Below, in pieces: positions 52,882 through 60,315 of a stretch of 64,000 nucleotides of DNA. Numbering within the stretch: the stretch's first letter is position 1; the number at the start of each line of letters is the position of its first letter. The stretch spans positions 1 to 64,000 of the forward strand of contig JBDHVW010000037.1 of assembly GCA_039809865.1 (NCBI GenBank), given 5' to 3'. A program made the position numbers and the translations under genes. A model generated the notes under the pieces. The model searched no databases. It saw only the letters and a list, made by a program, of their open reading frames with translations, and was not told the DNA's origin. The stretch comes from QWHO01 sp039809865 (lineage in GTDB: Bacteria > Vulcanimicrobiota > Xenobia > Xenobiales > QWHO01).

Positions 52882-53763
52882 ATGGAAGAAGTTGAACCCT
52901 GCATGAATGCCTTGACGAGCGCCGTTACCCGTCCGGTTCCCAGCGCCCGGGTCGACTATTCGGATGGAATCAACGACGCGCTCGAAGTCGCGCTGCATCC
53001 CAACGTGGATCTCGTCATGCTGGAGGCAGCCGCGCCCAACCTCCACCCCGGCACCCAGGCCTTCTACAACCTGGAGATTACGCGCGCCGACCAGCCCGAA
53101 TTCAAGCAGGTCATCCAGGGGAAGGCCGAGATGGGCCTGGACGGCTTCTCGTGCAAAGCCGACACCTTCGCCGGCACGCCCGGCGCGCCCGAGACCTCGA
53201 TCCTGGAGGGCACGGTCTTCAACCCGTTCGGTGGCTCGCAAACCGATGGCTGGATCACGCCCTCGCAGCGCCCCACCCCGAACGAGCAGATCCAGCTGGG
53301 CGTGAATTGGAACGGCGCCACGGTGGTGCAGGGCCAGATGGACGGCCTGCCTATCCAGGAGTCGAGCCAGATGAGCTTCAACAGCATGACTCCCACCTGG
53401 CACCACGAGGGCTCGATCGCGGGGGTCGCTTTCGAGCGCGACGTGACGCTCGGTACCGACGGTGTGACTCGCATCCAGGGGCGCTTTGGCGAGCTCGAGG
53501 AGACCGGCACCCTGCAGCTCGGCTGGGGCGGCATGGTGATTTCGCGCGACATCGGTCCCTATCACGTGCAGGGCACGCTGTGGTACGAGCAGCCCGCCCC
53601 TCCCGGCCCGCCTCCTTCGGAGCCCCCGCCCCCTCCACCACCCGACGAGCCCGTGCCCATCGACCACGGCGCCCCCGGCGACCCGATTCCGCCCCCGGAG
53701 GGCGACACGCCTGCGGACACGACCTACCATTCAGCCGATCCGATCCCGCCGCCCTCGACGTAG
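52882..53763 (+). CDS. Unfamiliar beta-rich protein, paralogue A1
   Basis: 293 residues (ATG 52882; MNALTS at 52903 is an alternative). No signal peptide is evident. The core, DGINDALEVALHPNVDLVML through VISRDIGPYHVQGTLWYE, is clearly related to the protein at 55051-55881: VALHPN(V/I)DLV, EITRAD/VITRAD and SRDIGPYH/TRDIGPYH align in order. The C-terminal about 60 residues are proline-rich (PPGPPPSEPPPPPPP), likely unstructured, and absent from the paralogue. I recognise no family and assign no function. Confidence 0.72.
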   Translation: MEEVEPCMNALTSAVTRPVPSARVDYSDGINDALEVALHPNVDLVMLEAAAPNLHPGTQAFYNLEITRADQPEFKQVIQGKAEMGLDGFSCKADTFAGTPGAPETSILEGTVFNPFGGSQTDGWITPSQRPTPNEQIQLGVNWNGATVVQGQMDGLPIQESSQMSFNSMTPTWHHEGSIAGVAFERDVTLGTDGVTRIQGRFGELEETGTLQLGWGGMVISRDIGPYHVQGTLWYEQPAPPGPPPSEPPPPPPPDEPVPIDHGAPGDPIPPPEGDTPADTTYHSADPIPPPST

Positions 53764-53767
53764 CTGC

Positions 53768-53779
53768 TAGAATAGGTCT
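53768..53779 (+). promoter_or_regulatory. -10 box, probable leaderless start of the Uma2 gene
   Basis: TAGAAT at 53768-53773 lies six bases before the ATG at 53780. There is no Shine-Dalgarno and no -35. Confidence 0.6.
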
Positions 53780-54349
53780 ATGGAAAGCGCTCGGCAGCTT
53801 GTTTCGGTCGAAGAGTATCTGGCGGCCGAACTTGATTCGGCCATCAAGCACGAATATTTGGGTGGCGTCGTCTATGCGATGTCAGAGTCGCGGAATGCAC
53901 ACAGCCTGATTGCAGCCAACCTCATCGGGATGCTCTTTGCCACGCTCGAGGGGAGCGGATGTCGGGTTTACACTTCCGATACCAAGATTCGCATCCGGAT
54001 GGCCCATCAGGTCAGGTTCTACTACCCAGACCTTTCGGTAATTTGTCGCTCGAATCCCGAGGAAGATACGTTCCAAGATGAGCCTGCTGTCGTGGTGGAG
54101 ATTGTCTCCGACTCGACTCGTCGGATCGACGAAACCGAAAAGAAGGATGCCTATCTCACGATTCCCAGCTTACAAGCGTACTTGCTGGTTGAGCAGACGA
54201 CCCCGGCGGTGGTGCTCTACCAGCGTAACGATCAGGGTTTCGAGCGCCTGGTTTTCGAAGGCCTCGATGCCACCTTACCCCTGGCCGGGCTGGGAATTGA
54301 GCTTTCCCTGGCGACGGCCTACGCTGGCTTGAGGCTCAGTCGACCTTGA
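53780..54349 (+). CDS. Uma2-family (PD-(D/E)XK-like) endonuclease
   Basis: 189 residues. SVEEYLAAELDSAIKHEYLGG near the start, YYPDLSVICR with the acidic Asp, PAVVVEIVSDSTRRIDETEK with the E-x-S/K element and the final LPLAGLGIELSL are the Uma2 pattern, a restriction-endonuclease-like fold. Family members often occur in many copies, particularly in cyanobacteria and other groups; their biological targets are not settled. Its codons are less GC-rich than those of neighbours, a possible sign of recent acquisition. Confidence 0.9.
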   Translation: MESARQLVSVEEYLAAELDSAIKHEYLGGVVYAMSESRNAHSLIAANLIGMLFATLEGSGCRVYTSDTKIRIRMAHQVRFYYPDLSVICRSNPEEDTFQDEPAVVVEIVSDSTRRIDETEKKDAYLTIPSLQAYLLVEQTTPAVVLYQRNDQGFERLVFEGLDATLPLAGLGIELSLATAYAGLRLSRP

Positions 54350-54974
54350 GCTTGTGCATGGCCTCGGTGTCGCTGAGGTTGACGACGAGGTCCTTGACCA
54401 GGCCGTTGGCGATGTCGTAGACCCAGCCGTGAACGTGGGGAAGATTGGTCTCTTGCCAGGCTTTGCGGATGGTGGATGTGTTGCAGACGTTGTAGACGTT
54501 CTCGATTACGTTCAACTCGACCAGGCGGCGCTCGCGCTCGTGGTGGTCGGCGATGCCTTCGAGCTCCTCGTAGTGCAGGCGGTAAACGTCTTTGATGTGG
54601 CGCAGCCAGTTGTCGATCAGTCCGAAGGAGTCGGGGGACATGGCCGCCCGCACGCCGCCGCAGCCATAGTGGCCACAGACGATCACGTGCTCCACCTTGA
54701 GGTGCACCACGGCATACTCCAGCACGCTCAGGGCGTTGAAGTCGGTGTGCACGAAGAGATTGGCGATGTTGCGGTGGACGAAGACCTCGCCCGGGATGCA
54801 GTTGATCACCTCGTTGGCGGGCACTCGGCTGTCGGCGCAACCGATCCACAGCACGAAGGGGCTCTGGCCCTTGGCCAGGCGGGAGAAGAACTCGGGGTCG
54901 GCGTCGATGGTGCGGCGCACCCATTCGCGGTTGCCTTCAATCAGGCGATCATAGGAGGTATCTTCAGCTCTCAT
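54336..54974 (-). CDS. Beta-class carbonic anhydrase
   Basis: 212 residues. Zinc ligands and the catalytic pair are Cys46, Asp48 and Arg50 (WIGCADSRVP) with His102 and Cys105 (CGHYGCGGV). The family interconverts CO2 and bicarbonate. Length is normal for a bacterial beta-CA. It overlaps the convergent Uma2 gene by 14 bp. A short Leu-rich C-terminus (EAMHKLKVD) is unremarkable. Confidence 0.96.
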   Translation of the reverse strand: MRAEDTSYDRLIEGNREWVRRTIDADPEFFSRLAKGQSPFVLWIGCADSRVPANEVINCIPGEVFVHRNIANLFVHTDFNALSVLEYAVVHLKVEHVIVCGHYGCGGVRAAMSPDSFGLIDNWLRHIKDVYRLHYEELEGIADHHERERRLVELNVIENVYNVCNTSTIRKAWQETNLPHVHGWVYDIANGLVKDLVVNLSDTEAMHKLKVD

Positions 54975-55038
54975 CAGGCGCCCTCGGTTCCACTTCGATC
55001 GGTTCGACCCCTTTCAGCCCGCTTTCAGATCGGGGAGG

Positions 55039-55050
55039 TAGATTGGGTCC
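55039..55050 (+). promoter_or_regulatory. -10 box, probable leaderless start of paralogue A2
   Basis: TAGATT at 55039-55044 lies six bases before the ATG at 55051. The GGGGAGG at 55032-55038 is too far from the ATG (12 bases) to be a normal ribosome site and may be chance. Confidence 0.5.
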
Positions 55051-55881
55051 ATGAGCAATGGATTTCCGGGCCTGCAGTGGGGGAACTTCGGGGGCAACAC
55101 CGCGCCGACTTATGCGCAGCCTTACGCGCCGCCTTACCAGCCGCCGCAGGCGCGGCCGGCGGTGGTGCAGCAGCAGGTCCAGGCGCCCGAGATCGACTTT
55201 GCCGACGGGTTGAACAACCCGGTCGAGCTGGCCCTGCATCCGAACATCGACCTCGTCGGCATGGAAGCCGCCGGGCCCTACATGGAGCCCGGAACCGTCG
55301 CCAATTTCCGCACCGTGATCACCCGCGCCGATCGTCCGGGCTGGTCCCAGGAGATCGCTGGTCAGGCCGCCATGAATCCGGACGGTCAGGGCTCGCGCAC
55401 GCAGTGCGTGATGGGCCCTCCCGGTAAGCCCGTCCTGCAATTGGTGGAGCAGGCCCAGACGCACATGTTGCAGGGCACGTTCATCCAGGGCCGGATCACC
55501 CCATCCCGTAACCAGAACGGCCCCAACGAGCAGATTCGCGTCACCCCCGGCCAGAACGGCGCCCTGCAGGTGCGGGCCGATGTGGATGGCTGGCAAATCT
55601 TCGAGCAGTCGCAGCAGACGCAGGATCCGCAGGGCGGCTGGGCTCAGGTCAAGATGCACGCCGGCCAGCTCGGCGGCGTCCCCTTCCAGCGGGTCCTGCG
55701 CCCCGCCCAGGACGGCAGCACCACCATCACCGGCCAGATCGGCAATCTGACCGAGTCAGGCAAGATCGTCACCGATCAGGGCGGCCAGACGCACGTCACC
55801 CGCGACATCGGCCCCTACCACCTCGAGCAGGACATCTGGTTCGTGGCGGGTCAGGGCCAGCAGCAGCAGGGCTGGCGATAG
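55051..55881 (+). CDS. Unfamiliar beta-rich protein, paralogue A2
   Basis: 276 residues. It starts with a Gln/Pro/Tyr-rich segment (about 1-50, AQPYAPPYQPPQ) then the core shared with the gene at 52882: DGLNNPVELALHPNIDLVGM, VITRADRPGW and VTRDIGPYHLEQDIW. No signal peptide or membrane helix. The disordered tail is at the N-terminus here and at the C-terminus in A1, so the tails were gained separately or exchanged. No family recognised. The 3' end meets a long hairpin. Confidence 0.74.
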   Translation: MSNGFPGLQWGNFGGNTAPTYAQPYAPPYQPPQARPAVVQQQVQAPEIDFADGLNNPVELALHPNIDLVGMEAAGPYMEPGTVANFRTVITRADRPGWSQEIAGQAAMNPDGQGSRTQCVMGPPGKPVLQLVEQAQTHMLQGTFIQGRITPSRNQNGPNEQIRVTPGQNGALQVRADVDGWQIFEQSQQTQDPQGGWAQVKMHAGQLGGVPFQRVLRPAQDGSTTITGQIGNLTESGKIVTDQGGQTHVTRDIGPYHLEQDIWFVAGQGQQQQGWR

Positions 55882-55895
55882 AGTCGCGATTTGAA

Positions 55896-56023
55896 GGGTC
55901 GACAGTCGACAGTCGACAGTAATAAGTGATTGTGGCAAGCTCCGGTGGTCGCATTGCGGACTTAATTGTCAATCAGGACTGGCCCACGGCCTGTCGACTG
56001 TAGACTGTTGACCGTCGACCCCC
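55896..56023. repeat. Inverted tandem-repeat element of GTCGACA units
   Basis: The left arm has GTCGACA three times (GGGTCGACAGTCGACAGTCG); the right arm is the near inverse, with CTGTCGACTGTAGACTGTTG and ACCGTCGACC. About 70 bp separate the arms. It lies between the convergent genes at 55051 and 56034, so it could terminate both. It resembles the elements at 31648 and 41108, and the partial one at 59484. Confidence 0.8.
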
Positions 56024-56033
56024 TACTCGGCCC

Positions 56034-57785
56034 TCAGGGCTTGCCGGCGTAGGCCGACTTCTCGTAGTAGTCCACGTTGTTGGTCATGAGACCGTAGCCC
56101 TGGCGCATCGTGGCGTTGAGCTGGATGTATTCGTTGACCTGGGACTGGTAGGCCGCCAGCTGCGGATTGGGCTGTTGCTGCATCTTCTGGTTGGCCCAGG
56201 CCGACTGCTCGAAGGCCAGCGCGTCCGAAACGGTGCCGTCCACGCCCTCCTGCTCCCACTGCTTTTTCTTGGCCAGGGCGCGCGTCTGGGCGGCCTCGGC
56301 CTCTTCGTCGGTCTGGCCGGGCGGACTGAAGAGCTTGCTGGTATCCATGCGGTCGAGGTGCTTGGCGGCCACGTTGGCCGAGACCGAGCCCGCGGCCTGG
56401 GACATGTTGTTCTCGTTGAGCTTGCCCTGCTGGCCCAACTCGTTCATTTGCGCCTTGAAGTCGGACTGGAAGGCCGATGAGCCCGAGCTGACCGAGCCGA
56501 AAAGCTTCTCGCTCAGCTGGTCCATCTCGGCCTTGGAGGGGACGCGACCCGTGGTCTGGATGGCCTCGTTGCCGGCGGCCAGGAAGTTGTTGCACTTGTC
56601 GTAGCAGGTCAGCATCTTGCCGGCGCAGTCGAGGTCGCTGGCGTCATATTTGTGGCCGTTGTCGACCATATACTGACGGCTGCGATCCACGAACTGTTTG
56701 TGGCCATCGGGCTGCCCGGAAGTCTCGTTCCAGATCTGCTTGAGACCGGCGTCGCCCATCAGGATGCCGTGCATCCGTCCGGCCAGATCGTGGGCCGCGG
56801 CGCCTTCGTTGCCGCCGTGCTGCTGCAAGATCTGCCCGCAGATGGGGCTCCAACCGTAGGAGTCGAGCGCCGAGGTCGACTCGAGCAACTCGTTGCGGGC
56901 GTTGAGGAAATTGGTGTTGACTTCGGACTTGCGCGCGTTCAGGTCTTGCGACACGCCGTTGGAGTTGCCGGCAGCGCCGCCGCCCGCGATGAGCATCTCG
57001 CCCTCGCCGGCCTGCTCGCGGGCCAGCGCCTGCTCGGCCACGACCTGCTCCATGTGCTTCATCTGCTCGGGGTCGAACTCTTGCGCCACGCTGGTGGGCG
57101 CGCGGCCCTCGGTGGAAGGGCTGGGATGGGAGACCTCACCGGTCTCCTTGTCGCCCAGCACCGGGCCCAGGGTTTGGACCGGCTGCAGCTCGGGGCTGTC
57201 TGCCTCGATGCGCTGCTGGTCGGGCAGGGGTTTGATCTCGGTCAGCTTGTCGACCTGACCCGGGTTGGCCAGCTGCGCTTCCACGCTGCCGCGCGCGAAG
57301 GCGGCCGAGTGGCCGGGCACGTCGGAGAGAACTTCTTCGGGGGAGCGACCGATGTCGCTGATCTCGACCCCGGCCTCATCATGGCCCGCCACGTTGGTGG
57401 AGGTGCGCTGGGCGTCGGCGCCGTGACCCGGCACCACCGCGCGGCCATCCTTGCTTTTGCCCAGCTCGTGTTGACGGCCGCGCTCGTGGACTTCGTTCTC
57501 TTCGTTGCCGTCGCGGTTGAGATCGTCCATGATCTCGGAGTCGGCGCCCGACTGGTGGGCGTTCTCGGCAGCGTGACCCTGCTGCTGCTTCTGGGTCTCG
57601 TCGATGGTCTGCTGGGCGAGCTTGGAGAGTTGTGTATCCTCGCCGCGGGTCCGGTGGGTATCCTCCTCATCCGGCGTATGCTGCATCCCGGCGAGTTTTT
57701 TCATATCCACCGCGCCGCTGTTGGCCGCGTTGGTAATGTAGCTCTGGGGAGTGTAGTTCGCGCCAGCGCTGATGTTATTCATCAT
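56034..57785 (-). CDS. Unfamiliar Gln/Glu-rich protein, paralogue B1
   Basis: 583 residues. Residues 1-270 are highly polar and likely disordered; the C-terminal half (about 300-583) is helical, with Gln-rich segments and the cysteines of GWSPICGQIL and DCAGKMLTCYDKC. The motifs NAHQSGA (75-81), RSPEEVLSDVP (147-157), SPEL (197-200), MEQVVAEQA (245-253) and EMLIA (263-267) recur in the protein at 58616-59461. The start has GGAGG about 11 bases upstream. No signal peptide. No family recognised. Its gene body lies downstream of a 62-bp minisatellite. Confidence 0.75.
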   Translation of the reverse strand: MMNNISAGANYTPQSYITNAANSGAVDMKKLAGMQHTPDEEDTHRTRGEDTQLSKLAQQTIDETQKQQQGHAAENAHQSGADSEIMDDLNRDGNEENEVHERGRQHELGKSKDGRAVVPGHGADAQRTSTNVAGHDEAGVEISDIGRSPEEVLSDVPGHSAAFARGSVEAQLANPGQVDKLTEIKPLPDQQRIEADSPELQPVQTLGPVLGDKETGEVSHPSPSTEGRAPTSVAQEFDPEQMKHMEQVVAEQALAREQAGEGEMLIAGGGAAGNSNGVSQDLNARKSEVNTNFLNARNELLESTSALDSYGWSPICGQILQQHGGNEGAAAHDLAGRMHGILMGDAGLKQIWNETSGQPDGHKQFVDRSRQYMVDNGHKYDASDLDCAGKMLTCYDKCNNFLAAGNEAIQTTGRVPSKAEMDQLSEKLFGSVSSGSSAFQSDFKAQMNELGQQGKLNENNMSQAAGSVSANVAAKHLDRMDTSKLFSPPGQTDEEAEAAQTRALAKKKQWEQEGVDGTVSDALAFEQSAWANQKMQQQPNPQLAAYQSQVNEYIQLNATMRQGYGLMTNNVDYYEKSAYAGKP

Positions 57786-58009
57786 GAAGGGGGCCCCTCC
57801 GAGGCAAAGATCCGTTCAGTTCTGTTCAGGTGGGCGCTCGGGTCGCCGGTGTCGCACGTCCGGTGGTCCGGCTCGGTGCACCTCGGAAACTTCAAGATTG
57901 GATAAAGAAACCCTTTCAGCCCTGCGATGGAGCCTCGTCCGCGAACCGGACGGCACGCTGCTGCGGGGGGTCACAGACGAGTGTGCACGGACTTATACCG
58001 CTGCCGGGG

Positions 58010-58455
58010 AATCGGCTCGCGGGCGTGGATTTACCGCTGCCCGGGGATCCGCTCCCCGGAACGGCTCCGGATCCGCTCGCGGGCATGGATCCCGGGCCGC
58101 GGGGAGGGATCCGCTCCCCGGAACGGATCCGGATCCGCTCGCGGGCGTGGATCCACTCAGGTCCGGGGGAATCCGCTCCCCGGAACGGATCCAGATCCGC
58201 TCGCGGGCGTGGATCCACTCAGGTCCGGGGGGATCCGCTCCCCGGAACGGATCCGGATCCGCTCGCGGGCATGGATTCAGGGCCGTGGGGGGGATCCGCT
58301 CCCCGGCACGGATCCAGATCCGCTCGCGGGCGTGGATCCACACAACCCGGGGGGATCCGCTCCCCGGAACGGATCCAGATCCGCTCGCGGGCGTGGACAC
58401 TCAGGCCCGGGGGGATCCGCTCCCGGGTGTGGATCTACCGCTGGCGGGGGGATCC
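58010..58455. repeat. 62-bp tandem repeat (minisatellite), about seven copies
   Basis: Each unit has GGATCCGCTCCCCGGAACGG and GATCCGCTCGCGGGCGTGGA with point differences. The period is about 62 bp, not a multiple of three, so it cannot code one repeated peptide. The first and last units are more diverged. The rest of the 57786-58615 interval (about 57786-58009 and 58456-58615) holds the presumed upstream region of the gene starting at 57785 and no gene I can support. Apparent open frames across the array are by-products of the repeat. Confidence 0.9.
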
Positions 58456-58615
58456 GGTCCCAGCGCGTGTCGGGTCGAGTCGACCTGGCGGTCATGGTAC
58501 TATCGAGGACGGGTCAGTGAGCTGACGCGGTTGGAATGCAACCCTGCGACGACCCGGAATAAGTCACACCGTGCAGCGGCGCGTTGCGAAAAGCATGACC
58601 GGTCCCAGGGAAGCT

Positions 58616-59461
58616 CTAGGGCGCGTGTGGCGGGGCCTCGTCCGCGACCAGCATCTCGTCGCCGCCCTCCAGTTTACCGGACATCGCCTGCTCGGCCACC
58701 TGCTGCTCCATGAACTGCATCTCCTCGGGGCTCGGCTCGAGCGGCAGCCACTCCGACTCGGACAGCAGGGCTGGCTCCAGCTCGACCGTCAGGAACTCCA
58801 CGGGGCGCAGCTCCGGGCTCCCCAGCTCGCGGGCCGACTCCTGGGGGATCTGCTTGAGTCCGGCCAGCTTGGTCACGGGTTGCGACTCGACCATGCGGCT
58901 GGCGGCGGCGGCCGCGTGGGGCGGGACGCCCTCGAGGATCTCCTCGGGCGTCCGCCGGTCGAGGTCCTCGATCTCGTTCTCGTCCTCGATCTCGTCAATC
59001 TCGTCCTTGTCGGCCTCGTTCAGCTCTTTGGCCAGCCGGTGCATGGTGGCGTCGTCGATGTTGGGCTTGAGCGAGATGGCTGGATTGGGGTTGAACTTGA
59101 CCTTCTTCCCCTTCATCCGCAGGCGCTTGGCCTCGGGATCCTCGGCCACTCCCACGTTGGCGCCCGACTGGCGGGCGTTGTTCATCTTGTCGTCGGCCTT
59201 CTTGTCGTCGGCGTGCTTGAGGTCTTGCTGGCGGTCGAGCTCTTGCTGCTGCTGCTCTTCCTGCAGGGCGTTCTGCTGCATCGCATCCTGAGCCGCTTGC
59301 GAGATGTCGGACGACTCGTTGTGATGCTGCTTGACCTGCGCGTCCTCGGCGTCGGGACCCTGCAGCGCCTTGGTGTTGACGAAGGCGCCCATGCCCACTT
59401 GCTGGGCGTTGGCGAAGAACTGGTTGGCCCCGGGCGAGAAGTTGCCGCCGATGTTGTTCAT
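58616..59461 (-). CDS. Unfamiliar Gln/Glu-rich protein, paralogue B2
   Basis: 281 residues. Residues 60-80 are very Gln/Glu-rich and 140-165 very acidic. NARQSGANVG (95-104), RTPEEILEGVP (170-180), SPEL (215-218), MEQQVAEQA (251-259) and EMLVA (269-273) match the protein at 56034-57785 in order; the starts MNNI and MMNNIS are also alike. It lacks the helical C-terminal half of B1. No signal peptide or membrane helix. ATG 59461 is seven bases after a TACAAT box. Function unknown. Confidence 0.78.
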   Translation of the reverse strand: MNNIGGNFSPGANQFFANAQQVGMGAFVNTKALQGPDAEDAQVKQHHNESSDISQAAQDAMQQNALQEEQQQQELDRQQDLKHADDKKADDKMNNARQSGANVGVAEDPEAKRLRMKGKKVKFNPNPAISLKPNIDDATMHRLAKELNEADKDEIDEIEDENEIEDLDRRTPEEILEGVPPHAAAAASRMVESQPVTKLAGLKQIPQESARELGSPELRPVEFLTVELEPALLSESEWLPLEPSPEEMQFMEQQVAEQAMSGKLEGGDEMLVADEAPPHAP

Positions 59462-59474
59462 GGGGGCTATTGTA
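59462..59474 (-). promoter_or_regulatory. -10 box, probable leaderless start of paralogue B2
   Basis: TACAAT (59474-59469, minus strand) lies seven bases before the ATG at 59461. No Shine-Dalgarno is present. Confidence 0.55.
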
Positions 59475-59483
59475 GCACGAGTC

Positions 59484-59505
59484 GGGAGTAGGGAGTAGGG
59501 AGTTA
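59484..59505. repeat. Partial GTAGGGA repeat
   Basis: About three GGGAGTA heptamers precede and overlap the stop codon of the sucrase/ferredoxin-like gene. It matches one arm of the hairpin at 41108 but no inverted arm is seen here. Confidence 0.7.
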
Positions 59506-60315
59506 CGAATTGACGTGGGCAATGGTGGCGGCTCTGAACTCCCGCATCTCGTCGTCCTCTTCGCCGCAGCTGGCTGGGCCGCGGAAAACTTGCTGAACGA
59601 GCCTCACCACGAAGACACCCTGGTCTGTTCGGAGTTGAACATGATCGGGCTCTTCGACCTCGACCTCCCGAATTTCAGGCATCTGGTCTCCCGAACGGGC
59701 GCAAAACTCCCACAGGGCGGCCTCGGCTACCTGAGCGAACTTCCCCAAATACATTGGGCCCCGGTAGTGCTCGGGCTGAAACTCGCCGGCCCGCTGGCGG
59801 CGCAAGAACTCAGCCGCGTTGTCGCGCGTCAAATGTCCATAGCAGCGGAACTCGGGAAACGTGAGCGTCGTGGGCGCGAAGCGGTGTCCGCCGGGATGGC
59901 TGACCTCGATGACCTCGGCGCCAGCCCGCGCCAGCGCGGCGGCCACGCCTGGCCCCAGCTTGCCGCAGCAGGTGTCTCGCGATCCGTGAGCGCACACGGC
60001 GAACAACTCGGCCTGGGGCGTGACGTCGTCGCTCTCGAAAAAGGCCAGCGCCTCCTCCATGCTCGGGAACTTGCCGCCGCGCGTCCCGGAGGCGCGCCAC
60101 TCGATGGCCCGGACCAGGCCGTGGTCGGAGTGCGATAGCAACAGCTTGGCCCCCAGCCGCCGGATTTCGGGCGCGTAGACCTCCACCCGGGCCAGCTTCT
60201 CGATTTTGGCCGGCCAGGGGCGTTTAAAATCCCAAAAGAGGAACCGGCGACAATCGGGCGCCGAGCCCGGCAACAGGGAGCCGCGCTCCAGATGAAACTG
60301 GGAGCACGACCTCAC
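59503..60315 (-). CDS. Sucrase/ferredoxin-like (thioredoxin-fold 2Fe-2S type) protein
   Basis: 270 residues from GTG 60315, whose GTGA overlaps the ccsA stop. CAHGSRDTCCGKLG at 108-121 (Cys108, Cys116, Cys117) and HPGGHRFAPT at 140-149 are the conserved pattern of sucrase/ferredoxin-like proteins, which share a thioredoxin-like 2Fe-2S ferredoxin fold; the name comes from a plant annotation and does not mean sucrose cleavage. A Cys4 near the start and a YRGPMYLG segment follow. Its tight coupling to ccsA hints at electron transfer in cytochrome assembly, but this is inference. Confidence 0.85.
   Translation of the reverse strand: MRSCSQFHLERGSLLPGSAPDCRRFLFWDFKRPWPAKIEKLARVEVYAPEIRRLGAKLLLSHSDHGLVRAIEWRASGTRGGKFPSMEEALAFFESDDVTPQAELFAVCAHGSRDTCCGKLGPGVAAALARAGAEVIEVSHPGGHRFAPTTLTFPEFRCYGHLTRDNAAEFLRRQRAGEFQPEHYRGPMYLGKFAQVAEAALWEFCARSGDQMPEIREVEVEEPDHVQLRTDQGVFVVRLVQQVFRGPASCGEEDDEMREFRAATIAHVNS

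Noticed and set aside
58010..58455. Possible CRISPR or coding gene at the 62-bp repeats
   Set aside because: There are no unique spacers of constant size, and the period breaks the reading frame each unit.
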